Source of the DNA: Carettochelys insculpta
Lineage: Eukaryota; Chordata; Testudines; Carettochelyidae
NCBI RefSeq assembly: GCF_033958435.1
Contig: NC_134138.1
Span: 9,622,001 to 9,686,000 of the forward strand
Direction of reading: 5' to 3'
Length of the DNA: 64,000 nucleotides
Shown here: piece by piece, positions 44,230 through 55,409 of the stretch
How positions within the stretch are numbered: position 1 is the stretch's first letter
Layout of the letters: every line of letters starts with the position of its first letter
Translations under genes and position numbers: made by a program
Notes under the pieces: model-generated
The model's input: the letters and a program-made list of their open reading frames with translations, nothing else
Database searches by the model: none
Told to the model about the DNA's origin: nothing

Positions 44230-46025
44230 CACTAATAAGCAAAAATCATGTTGTCTGATAAGTAGCTGTATAGCTGCTGTGCAGCATCATGGCTTAGAGC
44301 AGTTTCTTTAGTCACTGTATTTTTTAGCATCTTAAAGGTAGGTTACCCACTGTGTCCTTTGGACAGGCTTTTGTGTCTCTAGCTCTTTGTGCAGTGACAA
44401 AATCTAACAAAGTAGCTGTTGTTTACTGGTAGACCTGGGTAATGTTGACAGTCTTTTTTTCACAAAAATGTTCATTTTTGACCAGTTTTATTATTAATAG
44501 CTTGTAACAAGCCTAATCTTCTAGTGCTTATAGGTGCTTTCGCTTGAGTTGTGTCTTTTGCATGATTCCTAAGCACTATGGGGATTTTCTTAATGCTGCC
44601 GGCATCAGGGATGAGTTCCTCAGCTGGTATAAATTGTCATTAACATCAATTGACGATCTCTTTATGAAATCGCTTCTCAGTTTGGATGGTGGATTTCTAC
44701 TTTTTCAAAAAGCTGGCTGCCCCTTTGAGCCTTATACCTTTGAATTTGAATGAATGGAACATTGTCCAGAGAGCCACTAAGTTCACAAATACACCCTGTG
44801 AAGTCTGTTTTCGCTCGTGTGTCAGTATTGCTTCAAATGGATGAGAGCTTCAGAAGGTTTGGGGGTTGGTCCTTGTTATTTTGGAGTCAGTCAGGATAGA
44901 GTAAAGGGTGATTGACTAGTGATATTAAAGTCCACTGATAGAACAATAAGTGCCTGGAACCCAGTGGTGGAATATTCACCAGTGTTGAAGGTCAGGCCCA
45001 AAGCAGATCACCAGAACTGTCAGCACAGAAGCATGCCCAGGTCTAACAGTGCATTCTGGCCTTTATTAAAGATTTTTTTTTTTACAAGCAATAAAATCCT
45101 TCACAATTTTAGTGGTGCTGAAAAATCAAGATATTTTATTGGAAGGGTTTTTTTTTCCCCCCCTAATGACAACCCAGGTCGAAATATTAAAACCTTGATC
45201 CTGAAAATGATATTTAGGCAGCCAGATATATGCAATGCTGATTTTCAACGTGCAGGTTCCATTGAATACAATCACCTGACTGAAATGAAGATCCGAACTT
45301 TTGGAATCCGTATTTGAAATGCTGGCCTCAGGCTTGTCACTATTCTGCTTTGAAACTGCTAATGTTTCTTGAAAATAAAGTACTGATCATGCATCCAGTG
45401 AAGTTTCATAGCTCCTCATTTACTATAACTCATTCTCACCCTGGGAAAATGTCAAAACTTGGCCCCATTGAAATGAAACTTATTCAGTGGAATAGAAAGT
45501 ATTGTGATACTGTAATAAGATAGGCTGCTCGACTCTGAATTTCCCTTGTGTGGTGCAATGAATGTATGACAAATCTCTCTAGATGCTGTCTTGTCCCCTG
45601 GTTTTCAGCATGAATGAAAAACCAGGATGGAAGTGAATTCCTGCTGGTGACAGTCTAGAATATTCAGCTGAACTATAACTAGAACTTAAGGTAGATGGAA
45701 TCTTTTCTTCAGTAGAAATGCAAAAAAGATTCTATTTTCCCTTGTTACCTTCCCTCTATACTCATGTATTCCAATCACAAATATTCCCATTTCCACCCAA
45801 AGGTACTTTTCTCTTTTCCTCTTCCATTGCTGTGGCTTGGATCTGCTCTCGTTCCCAATAATGGCAGCTTTTAATATTTGAATATGGCAGCGTTCTTTGA
45901 ATCTTCCACAACCTGCCCCATTTCTTTTCTACCTCCCCAGACAGAGTTTTCTCTCCTTCTTATTCCTATTCCTTTCCCTTTCTCATAGTGCATTTTTTTA
46001 TGCTTCCTTTTACTGCTGTTAATAA
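44230..46025. other. No gene recognised
   Basis: A/T-rich. Open frames near 44544, 44919 and 45314 have no domain that I recognise. Confidence 0.35.
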
Positions 46026-46029
46026 CTTG

Positions 46030-46140
46030 AAATAGTGCTTAGGAGCTGCAGTCATGGACCTGACCCTGACCCTGTTGTCCTAGATGCTGTACAAACACAG
46101 AGCAAAGAAAAGGGCCCTGCCCACAGATCTTATAATGTAA
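46030..46140 (+). repeat. Old dispersed amniote repeat fragment
   Basis: CTAGATGCTGTACAAACACAG, GGGCCCTGCCCACAGATCTT and ATAATGTAA match the pattern at 9530-9640 with better preservation. Confidence 0.45.
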
Positions 46141-46144
46141 CTAC

Positions 46145-46793
46145 CTCCTTGGTTATCTGTCATAAAGAGCATGATGCAGAAAATGCAGGCTAAAGCTTTT
46201 GTTATTTAAATGAAGTTTCTCTTCTCCTAAACGTTCAAAGCTTTAATGTTCCTTCTCTGACCCACCTGAAAAGCCCCAGGGGCACCTTCTTACTGGTCCT
46301 TCAGTGACTCAAAATCTGTATGATCTCTGTAGCCCTGCTGAGCGGGGCCTTCTGCCAATTACATTTTAGCAGCTCTGCCTTTGGCTGCCAGGGCAGAAGG
46401 GAAGAGCAGAAAGAATCTTTGTCAGAGGTGAATCATGCACTTACTCAGCAAGATCAAGGTTTTACAGCCTCTTGTGCTAGCTTGATTCAGAACAATACAT
46501 CAAATTGTTGGGAGTGTATGCTGCAGCTTTGGATGCAGGGCATGTAATGCATTTGTCTGTTCACTTGTGCACTTTGTTCTTGCAAGTTATCCACATGCAC
46601 CAACCTTACCCACCCGCCAGTCCTTTCCTGCCTCTACCTGGGAACAAATATGTAGAAAGGAAGTTTCCAAGAACAATTAAAGCATTTGCAGGACTATTGG
46701 GCATGTGTTCTGATGTCACTGAAAGTTGTTCTACACCTATTCCTTTGCCTTGTTATATAGGGCTTTGCATGACATAGTTGATAAGGGATTCCC
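46145..46793. other. No gene recognised
   Basis: Unremarkable sequence. Confidence 0.35.
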
Positions 46794-46796
46794 TTT

Positions 46797-47036
46797 GGCT
46801 ATGTCTGAACGGCATGGTAAGCATGAGATGAACTATGCAAATTGCTCAGCTTATTTAGAGTAGATTTCAAAACAGGCTATTTTGAGGCATCGCTGTACTC
46901 CTCCTGTGATGTGCTGGAATAACACACCTGTTATCTCGAGAACTGTTCAGCAACAACAGGCACATTGCATAAATGTAGGCAGCTGCTTTGGGATACTATT
47001 GTATCCCAAAATAGCATCTGCAATGTAGACATAGCC
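46797..47036. mobile_element. MITE, 240 bp, TTT duplication
   Basis: Ends GGCTATGTCTGAAC and GTAGACATAGCC are inverted. TTT lies at 46794-46796 and 47037-47039. The interior has TTTCAAAACAGGCTATTTTGAG and its partial inverse near the right end. Confidence 0.7.
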
Positions 47037-47039
47037 TTT

Positions 47040-49140
47040 GTGTCCTGGTGGACATTTTTCCACCTGCCATTTTGTGACCAGGAACAATTCCTTCGAGGGT
47101 CATCCCATTTCTCCGCACTGCATTTCAGCAACCTAAGATAACAATTGTTTTTAGCCAGTCTGGCCTCTCCTTCTGGGGCCCTTCAGATCCAGACCCCAGT
47201 TTTTCTGCTTTACTGCATCAGATCTTGTCATCCACCATCGTGGTCACTGTGCTTCTGGTAACAATGAAAGTCTGGATGGGAATGTCTTTGAAGACAATCA
47301 GAAGGGTCTTATTCTTCAGTGAGGTTTATCATCGTAGCTCATTGCTCCAAAGCCACAGCCAAGACGTGATGTGATTGCTTATCTCAAATAGCTCAGTGGG
47401 AGTACAGGGTGTTGATGAAGGTTGCTGCATGAGATGGAATTCAAGAGCTGCCTAGGCACTCGTGGGGCCATTCCTCAGCTTCTGCTTGGCCATAATGTCT
47501 TTGCCACCCGTGGCAGACCACAGGCAGCATGCTTCAAGAGCTTAGTGGAAGGCAGCTATACTGGGAGCTGGGTCAGTGTCTTTTTGTTCCCTGTCTAGCC
47601 TCACAGAGTGTGGCCCAGCAGCCAAGGCAGGCAGCTGGGCTCATTAAGAATCGGTCTGCAGCAAAAAGGCTAATCAGACACCTGCTGCCAGTTAAGGCCT
47701 TCTGGATTGCTATAAAAGGCTTCCCCCCAGGTAGTGAGCGGGGAGATGAGGTGCATATACCCATGGTGTAACACTGAGTTATCTCTTTAATGAAAGTTCA
47801 GTATGCAAATCATTTTACAAAGAAACTTTAAGGTGGCTTTGCTGCTGCAATAACACATCAGAGCAGCGTCTTCGAATAAATATTTAAGCCGGGGTTTTCA
47901 TCCAGAGGGCGAACGGGGCATGCTTTTTTAAAAAACTTTGCTATCTGCATTGAATTGCTTTTGTGCTAACGGACTGAAATGTATGCACCTTTGGAAAATA
48001 TTAGATTAGCACCAGCAAAACAAAGTGTAATCTAATCTCCCTAGTGCTGAGTTTTAAGGGTTGTGGAAATGCTAAACTCTAGTAGCATTTCATTTGCAAG
48101 TGATTACTGAGCTGTGGCCAGGGAGGAATTTTTTAGCGGCCACCAGAAGTCATATGGGTAGTCCAGAGATCAGGGTTGCCTTTTTGATTTGCTGCGTGAG
48201 CTTTGTAAGTCACTTTAACTCTGCTTCACATTCTCAAGTTGTTAATGGATATAATTGGCCGTACATGTGTGAGGCAGGGACACTGCACTGTTTGTGTGGT
48301 GATTTGAAGTCTTTGAATGGAAAGATGCACAGATACAATTTGTGTTACTTTATTCTACTTGTTGCCAGTTTTATGATGGTACCACTGGAGAGAGGCACGG
48401 CAGTTCAAAACAGCTTGCCGGGGGAGGGGAAGGCAGCACATTTGTGGTCTTGAATCATGACTGGAATAACTGCATTTCTTCTGGGCATCAACGTTTAGAA
48501 AGTAAAGACACTCTGGGTCTGTGATATGTCTGAAATGTATTGCTGGTGTCAGCAGTTTCCATTTTTTTTAAAAGTTCACTCTAGCTGTCTTCCTCTTCCT
48601 CCTTCAGCCAGTGACCTCTGTGAGTGTAACATAAAGCTAATCAAATATCGGGACTAAGAGTGAGAGCCCCCGTTCTCAGCCCTGGGCCTCCACCCTCAGC
48701 CCTAGTTGTCTGAATGTGGAAAATTATGGAAAAGTAATAATGAACTGCATTACTGGAAATAATAAGGTTGATTATTACTTTTCTACAATTTTCTATGGCT
48801 TGTCTGCAGGTCAGATGCAATTTTTTGGCAATTATTCTGTGATTCCAATAGGGCCATATTAATGTCTCCACTTGCTCTTATTTTTGACCTTCTTTCTGAA
48901 CCCCTTTCTTTGCTTTTAGCTGCTTTGCAGTTTTATGAATGGTGTGTTTAAAACTTAAATCATGCAAGTATCAAAGGCTGTAAGTGTCATGTGGATTCAG
49001 GAAATGCCTAACTTTGACGTCAACGTGTAAAGGTTTCACAGGGGCAGAATAGAAAATATAACCAGGTGTAGTGAACTGTGTTTGTCACGTGGTGGTGGAT
49101 TTTAATTTGGCTGGAAGGAATTGATTGAGGTTTGTTTGTA
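47040..49140. other. No gene recognised
   Basis: A TATAAAAGGC box at 47710 within a G/C-richer patch (47520-47770) could belong to an unrecognised LTR. Nothing else stands out. Confidence 0.3.
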
Positions 49141-49144
49141 TACA

Positions 49145-49320
49145 GGGCTGCTGACAGAATTGCCAGGCCCCTGGGGTAAAGTGTGTGTGTGGGGGGGCAC
49201 AGCTCTTGGCCCACAGAAGGGGTGGGGTCTCAGGCCAAAGGGTCAAGAGTAGATGTCAGGTTCTCTATTCAGCCTTTCCCCACCCATGTCGCCTGGGGTT
49301 CTAGACGCTGCTGATCCTGT
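49145..49320. repeat. Fragment of a dispersed repeat
   Basis: GGGCTGCTGACAGAATTGCCAGGCCCC and a GT-then-G run (49178-49198) resemble the starts of the repeats at 57925 and 62380. Fragmentary. Confidence 0.3.
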
Positions 49321-49572
49321 GGTAGCAGTGGTGGTGGTTGGGAACCCTGGGCCATTTTAAATTGCCTGGCCTCAGGATAGCTGCCCTCTTTGCCTCCTCG
49401 CCTTTCCTTCCCCACCTCGTCAGCAGCCCTGTTTGTACAGCAGCACAGTTTTTCTTCCCAGGGGTAGGCATGCTGCCTCTTTACCACTTCTAACCCCAGC
49501 AGACTGTCCCAATAAGTCTTGAAGCTGAATAAGCTGAGCAGGAGAATGTGCAATGCTTATTTATTTAACTCA

Positions 49573-49850
49573 GGGCGGGTCTACACTAGGCCTGACAGTT
49601 GATCCGAGATATTCAGTTCCAGCTATGCCAGGTGTGGAGTCGGGATTGACATATTTAAGATCGACTTATTTAGCCATCCTCACAGAGGGAGGCCAATGGT
49701 AGACGCTCGCCCCATCAACCTCCCTTATTCCTCACGATAATGAGGAATATGGGGTTGACTGTCGAGCCCTGATAGTTCGATTTCTCATGTTCCCATGAGG
49801 TGTGCAAAATCAAACCCCAGAAAATTGATCCAGTAAGTGTAGATGCACTC
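49573..49850. mobile_element. MITE, 278 bp, TCA duplication
   Basis: Left end GGGCGGGTCTACACTA; right end, reversed, GAGTGCATCTACACTT. TCA at 49570-49572 and 49851-49853. Interior GATTGACATATTTAAGATCG. A relative lies at 31853. Confidence 0.7.
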
Positions 49851-50259
49851 TCAGATTTACCATGAGACAGATTTGTCTGCTATTGACCATCAGCAATAGT
49901 AAAATGCCAGCTGGAGGAAGAGGAGGGCTGAGAACTGTGACATTATATTTTATATATCTTGTTCTACGATGTGCCAGAATTAACTTTTGAGTCCTTGGAC
50001 ATTTTAGTCTAAATTGTCTTAGGGAAGATCTTTTCAGCTCTGTCAAGTGACAAGTCAGCGAATTTTTATTTATATACCGTCAAGTGCTACTTCATTTCTT
50101 TCTCCAGTAGTCCATTTGCCACATTTTCCTGGAAGTTTTAGCAATTGTAAATGCAGGGCTGTGATGCAATGTCTCTTCAGAATCCTGAGCTCAGTTTGGT
50201 TCTCATCTGCACGGTTGGACCCGTGTAGCATCTTTAAGCAAAGGATCTCTTAGCCCTTT

Positions 50260-50355
50260 GTTTATTCTCATAAGCCCTGTTTTAAGAGAGAGAAAATTGA
50301 GGGACCAAGCGTTTAACAGACTGGCTCAAGGTCACCCAACCAGTCAATACTTCAG
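50260..50355 (+). mobile_element. MIR-like SINE fragment
   Basis: CTCATAAGCCCTGTTTTAAG and CTGGCTCAAGGTCACCCAAC match the MIR core loosely. Confidence 0.45.
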
Positions 50356-50384
50356 GAGTCATCAACCAAAATAGCAGGAAGAGA

Positions 50385-51485
50385 CATTTCTTTCGAATTC
50401 AGTAAAAGCTCAATAATTCAAGAGCTTTAATGCATATAAATATGAGACACTGCTTAATAAATACAGTCAAACCATACATTTTGTAACCCCTATTTTAAGA
50501 ACAGGACACACAGTGATTGGTAATGAGATATGTGTTTACTGCAGAATGTTCACAAACTTCTTACATACTCTATTTGCTCACACTTTATATGTGTGTGTTT
50601 TACCACTATCTTCCTGATTTTCATTCCTGGAATTTCTCTTTCTCTGGAGGATGGTAGAATCTGAACAATTTCACTTTTGTTCTTGAAATCACTGTCCAGC
50701 TGCTCTGATACTTTGATAAAGCACACTTCTTAATATGCGCCATCTGTGAGTTAGTTGCTTTCCTCATTTCATGAACTTTTGAGTTGCCACAAAACTAGCC
50801 ACAGTTATGGTACTTTGCTTTGCTTTGCTTTGCATAGCAGCTCCTCCATGGATTTTTTTCTGGCATCTCCAGCTAGATGCTGCTTGGCAAAAGTAGTGTT
50901 TTTTTTTTTTTTTGAGAAAATGCCTCATGAGGTTGCATTTTTTGTTGATGGAGAATTTCTCACTGCAAATGAGACATAATGGGAACCCAGCCAAACTCAA
51001 TATAAATGCGAAGGATTGGGTCCATTCAGCTTGAAATTCTGTTTTCATCTTCAATTTTCCTCTTTTTTGAAGCCATTCCAACCCCACTTTAATTAAGCCA
51101 ATTTTACTTTACACATAATTTCAGTTTTTTTTCTTAAAATGCATGTTGCCCTTCACAGCACGAATGCTGCAAGCTTCCTTTTCCTTTTCAGAATCAAGAG
51201 TTTATTAGCAACATGATAAAAACACTTATATAGTATCATATCCCACAAGGCACTGCACATATTAAAGCGGGAGTTACCCAATGTTTCAAGTTAACGTGTT
51301 GTTTGCTATATAGAAAAGAGTTGTTCATTATTGGATATTTAGGTGCTCACTGTTTATTGAAAATTATTAGGAGGGTTTTTATTTATTTTTTTTTTGTACT
51401 TTACAGTTATAGCATTGGCAGAGACAAAAGTCCTTAAAAAGCTTTGTGTGGCTCTGGAGCCACAGGTTGCAGACCCGTTGCCTAA
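50385..51485 (-). mobile_element. hAT-type DNA transposon copy with transposase remnant
   Basis: The left part (50385-50510) and right part (51229-51485) match, in order, the two halves of the short element at 61945-62280. Between them lies about 720 bp holding a BED-finger transposase piece. The right end reads GAGCCACAGGTTGCAGACCCG, a hAT-like terminus. The left terminus is not resolved. The short copy looks like an internal deletion of this one. Confidence 0.7.
50764..51087 (-). pseudogene. hAT transposase N-terminus with BED-type zinc finger (remnant)
   Basis: The minus-strand frame starts MGLEWLQKRGKLKMKTEFQAEW. It then shows F-x-F spacing, PLCLIC, NKKCNLMRHF and a ..HYFCQAA segment, the order of a BED finger in hAT transposases of the Charlie / GTF2IRD2 kind. 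The Cys pair (C-L-I-C) and the RHF His are present; the second His cannot be placed with certainty because a lysine run (an A/T slippage tract at about 50899-50914) falls there. After the frame ends about 230 bp of weakly similar sequence follows. The large catalytic domain is gone. Confidence 0.65.
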
Positions 51486-51932
51486 GACTAGGAGCACGAG
51501 TCCTGATCTTCATTTTACTTGCTCTAACTCCACTGTAGTGGGTAATATGTTGTAGATCTTGAGAGAAAATCCTTTATTTTTAACAGAATTGTCCCTGCCT
51601 ATGCAATTAATAAATCTTATATTATGCTGCTTGAGTATTTTGAAAATATACCTTTCCTCAATAAGTGCTGTTGACTGCTTTTTCCTTCAACTTGGGTAAT
51701 GATGAGTCAGCTTCATTTCGTTCTATTCGGTTTCTGAACGTCATACCGGACAGTTCAAAAGTTGAAGGGGATTTTATTCATTAATACAGTCCGTAAGGGA
51801 GGAAAAGGCCTGATTAGAACATTTGTCTCTCTTGAGTTTTGTCAAACTTTGTTTTTACCAAACCAAACTGTGATCCTGCTTTGATCTGACAGTGTCTTTC
51901 TAGTCTACATATTAAGAAACCTCCATTTGTTA

Positions 51933-52312
51933 AAACAAAAAGTAGTCAAGTAGCACTTTAAAGACTAGCAAACTAGTTTATTACGTGAGCTTTCGTGGGA
52001 CAGACCCACTTCTTCAGACCATAGCCATACCAGAACAGACTCAATATTTAAGGCACAGAGAACCAAAAACAGTAATCGAGGACAAATCAGAAAAAAATGA
52101 TCAAGGTGAGCAAATCAGACTCCTTGATTACTGTTTTTGGTTCTCTGTGCCTTAAATATTGAGTCTATTCTGGTCTGGCTATGGACTGAAGAAGTGGGTC
52201 TGTCCCACGAAAGCTCACCTAATAAACTAATTTGCTAGTCTTTAAAGTGCTACTTGACTGCTTTTTGTTTTGATAGTGTATAGACTAGCATGGCTCCCTC
52301 TCTGTTACTGTT
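51933..52312. mobile_element. Fold-back PLE remnant, family 2, 380 bp, 12-bp duplication
   Basis: CTCCATTTGTTA at 51921-51932 and CTCCATTAGTTA at 52313-52324 (one mismatch). Two family 2 tails face each other near 52120 with no coding body. Hammerhead-like blocks at 51982-52017 (minus) and 52186-52221 (plus). Confidence 0.88.
52186..52221 (+). ncRNA. Hammerhead-ribozyme-like block (candidate)
   Basis: CTGAAGA, A, GTGGG-TCTGT-CCCAC, GAAA, AG-loop-CTA. Stem II differs from family 1 by a paired A-to-G and T-to-C change. Confidence 0.48.
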
Positions 52313-52329
52313 CTCCATTAGTTAGGTTT

Positions 52330-53235
52330 TGAATATATGTGTATGTGAGTAATCCTGTTATTCCCAACCAGAACTGATCACTTTCAAAGGATGCCTACAT
52401 GCCTTAAGTAACTTAGCAGTCAGTGCAGCTCACTTTGACTTAAAATTCAAAACAACCTTCTGAAACATTGGCAGAATATGTACGAGAACTTGAGTTGTAC
52501 CTCATATCTGTACAATGTCTCAGTGGAATACAGCACTATATAAAGTCTGTTAAATTTTTAAAATACTCCTATTTTGGGAAAAGCAGCTTATCTGAAATTC
52601 ACTCCTTCTTCGTTTCCTTGTCAAGACTAGTAATTATGATTCTTTCCCCTCCTGTATTTGAAGATCTCGTCAATGTAGAAATCTGGACTTTTTCATTCTG
52701 CCCTCAGCTTGTTGTGGTATCATCAAATTGCATGTAGAAAACTGAAAAACTCTGCTCGTCTTCATACAGAAGAAGCGTTCAGATAAAGGTATATTTTTGG
52801 ACTCAGTATATCTGAACATATACTGTGTTGAAGATTTATGATCTAAAACAAGCTTTTGTTAAATTTTAAGAGGTATGCAGTCACTTGTCATTCAAATTAA
52901 ACACCTACGTGACATACCCCTACTATTTCTCTGAGGCAATTTTCTTTGGTTTGGTTATAACAATGCCTTATGGTAACCACAGCAACAAGAAAGACCTACC
53001 CCTTACATTCATAACCAGTACCATGATATTTCTGTACTGACATGATGGGAGTGTTGCATTTATTTCTGTGGTGGTGCTTTGTGTATAAGTAATGAACCCC
53101 CTTAATAATTTTTTCCCTCAAAACACAGACAAAACTTTGCTATCGATACAATCACTGTAGCAGGATTATTAATTATTTGTGTTATGGTATGAGTTGTGTA
53201 ACTTCCGTCTGAGATAAGGACTCCATTGTGCTAGT
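52330..53235. other. No gene recognised
   Basis: A/T-rich DNA without recognisable features. Confidence 0.35.
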
Positions 53236-53239
53236 CTCT

Positions 53240-53765
53240 GTATAGAAACAAAATAATAGAAATTTGGGATAGGAGCGGACCTCAATAATTCATCTGGTCC
53301 AATCTCCTGTGATGAGATAGGACTAACTATTAGCTGGACTGTCTCTGGCAAATGTTTGTCTAACTGGTTCTTAAAAACCTCCAGTAGTGAAGACTTTGCA
53401 GCTTCCTTAGGTCATTTTTTCAAGTGCTTAACTATACAGACAGAAAGTTTTTCTTAATGTCTAATTAAATCTTCCTTGCTACATTTTAACCCCATTGCTA
53501 CTTGTTCCAAATCCTGCATTTCTATCAGCCTGAATTTTTATCGCTTGTGTCTTTATAGAAACCATTTTGTAATTTTATCAGTTCCCCACCTCAGTCTTCT
53601 CTTCTCCAGACTTAACAGGCTGATTTTTTTTCATTACTTCCTGTGGGTCATGTTTTTTAGACCTTTCATCGTTTTTGTTCCTTTTCTTTGGACTTTTTCC
53701 AGTTTGTCCTCATTTTCCCAAAGTGCTGTGCCTGCAACTGCTGCCCACAACTTGCATATGTAGTC
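53240..53765 (-). mobile_element. Old CR1 LINE 3' end (minus strand)
   Basis: ATCTGGTCCAATCTCCTG, CAGTAGTGAAGACTTTGC and CCTCAGTCTTCTCTTCTCCAG follow the CR1 3' region in order. At the right, the minus-strand frame gives WAAVAGTALWENEDKLEKVQRKGTKTMKGL. More diverged than the copy at 9645. Confidence 0.8.
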
Positions 53766-54193
53766 TTTTTGTGTTGTTGAGTGAGCTCTCTGCCATTGCT
53801 GTAGAGTGTCTTCACTAGACATGCTAGAGTGGCATAGCTGTGTCAGTGCAAGTGAGCTGCTGTACATACAGACAAACCCTAAGTAATAGCTCAGCACTCT
53901 GAGCAGCTCAGAGGACCCCCCCATCCTCAGTCATTATCAGTATGTATTCTGTGTGTGTGCGAGGGACAAAAATATTCCTGTTTTGGATTTACTTAATCCT
54001 CCAGTGTTAGTGCTAACAAAATGAACAGAGTTAAGCAGAAAAGCAAAAGTGAGTTGTACAGTGTGGTGTATTGAAAAAAGGTATTGTGGTCCATTTTACT
54101 TATAGAGCATTGCACAATTATTAACTCCCTTAAGAGTTTGATGTAATGTTTACCTGCTTATGAACCAGCGACACTGAGACACAGCAATATTTG

Positions 54194-54572
54194 CGCTATG
54201 GCTGCACTAGTGGGTTTTTCGACAAACCCAGGGTTTTGTCGACGAACCTCACTGCACATCCACAGGTAAAAAGCTTTTTGTCAACAGTTTGACGACAAAA
54301 CTCAGCACTTCCTCTGAGAACCTTCTCCCTGTCCCAGATGAGGAAGAGTGGCTTTGTTGACAGATTCCGTCAACAAAAATGCAGTGTGGATGCTCTGGAG
54401 AGCCTTCTGTCAACAGGCAGGGCTTCCAGGGCTCCGGGAAGCCCTCTTTGCTGTGCTTCCAGTTGGCTGTTTTGTCGAGAGAGCGGCCACATTCTGTCAA
54501 CAGACGTTATGCCAGAAAAATCTTTTTTGACAGAAATGCCTTTCAACAGATGTTTGCAGTGTAGCCATAGCC
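54194..54572. mobile_element. MITE, 379 bp, TTTTGTCGACAA family, TTG duplication
   Basis: The left end CGCTATGGCTGCACTAG and the right end, reversed, GGCTATGGCTACACTGC are inverted. TTG at 54191-54193 and 54573-54575. Interior CTTTTTGTCAACAG and TTTTGTCGACGAA in both orientations. It is the same family as 15802-16243. Confidence 0.75.
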
Positions 54573-54852
54573 TTGAAGTACAGACGCTAACATTTAGGGC
54601 CCTGATCTCATATAGAAAGGAGCACTGTGATGCATTGACTTAACTTGGAGTGGTAGATGCTCCGCCTCTCAGAAATCTAAGCCATTTTTATTTAGGCACC
54701 GAAATTGAGATTGGATGCCTTAATAGAGGCATCTCAGTTTGAAAACATCCTAAACCACATTGTGAAAAGTATCAGAGGGGTAGACATGTTAGTCTATATC
54801 TTAAAAAACGATGAGAAGTCCTGTGCCACCTTGTAGATGAAGAGATTTATTG

Positions 54853-54890
54853 GAGCATAAGCTTTCATGGGCAAAGACCCACTTTGTCAG
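54853..54890 (-). ncRNA. Hammerhead-ribozyme-like block, decayed (candidate)
   Basis: Minus strand: CTGACAA (a likely CpG-decayed CUGACGA), A, GTGGG pairing with CCCAT, GAAA, GC-TTAT-GC and TC. Confidence 0.4.
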
Positions 54891-54962
54891 ATGCATCAAT
54901 TTTTTTGTCTGTCTGTGTTATAAGACCATCAGTGCTGTACTAGAAATGGCATATCTCCAGAT

Positions 54963-55001
54963 CTGAGGAAGTGGGTCTGCCCCTTGAAAGCTCATCGCCT
55001 A
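54963..55001 (+). ncRNA. Hammerhead-ribozyme-like block (candidate)
   Basis: CTGAGGA, A, GTGGG-TCTG-CCCC plus TT, GAAA, then AG-loop-CTA. Stem II has lost its last pairs. Confidence 0.4.
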
Positions 55002-55184
55002 ATAAATTATTTTGTTAGTCTTTACAGTGCTACTTGACTGCTTGCTTGTTTTGTTATAATACAGACTAACATGGCTACCTATTACTATTCATTGAGCCTA
55101 TGTTTAGATTAGAACAATTTGTCAACAGAGCAATTTGTCGGTTGACAGAGTGCAGCCAAACTGCCAAGCGGACCACAGGGGCCT

Positions 55185-55405
55185 TGGAGGGCGGGAGATC
55201 TCAGTGGTTAGAGCATTGGCTTTGTAAACTTAGGGTTGTGAGTTCAGTCCTTGAGAAGGCCTTTCAAGGTTCTAGGACAGGTTAGACTTAAATAAAAAAA
55301 AATCTGTCAGGAATGGTGATAGGTCCTGCTGTGAGTGTAGGGAACTAAACTTGGTGACCTCTCAAAGTCCCTTCCAGTTCTATGTGATGCGTGTTTCTAT
55401 GTAAA
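55185..55405 (+). mobile_element. tRNA-headed SINE with CR1-like tail (plus strand)
   Basis: Head with TCTCAGTGGTTAGAGCATTGG (A box) and GGTTGTGAGTTCAGTCC (B box, 55234-55250), a joining A run near 55293-55300, and a tail with GACCTCTCAAAGTCCC and TTCCAGTTCTATGTG. Same family as 28200-28428. Confidence 0.85.
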
Positions 55406-55409
55406 TCTG

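Larger units (their letters stand above)
54772..55085. mobile_element. Composite fold-back of two different PLE tails
   Basis: The left half is a minus-strand tail of a further family (GTCCTGTGCCACCTTGTAGA, GGAGCATAAGC). The right half is a plus-strand family 3 tail (GATCTGAGGAAGTGGGTCTG, AGTGCTACTTGAC). The two halves are not inverses of each other over their full length, unlike other copies. No target duplication was found. Confidence 0.7.

Noticed and set aside
44544..45523. Possible exons in three adjacent plus-strand frames
   Set aside because: No shared splice signals, no domain and no codon bias different from the surroundings.
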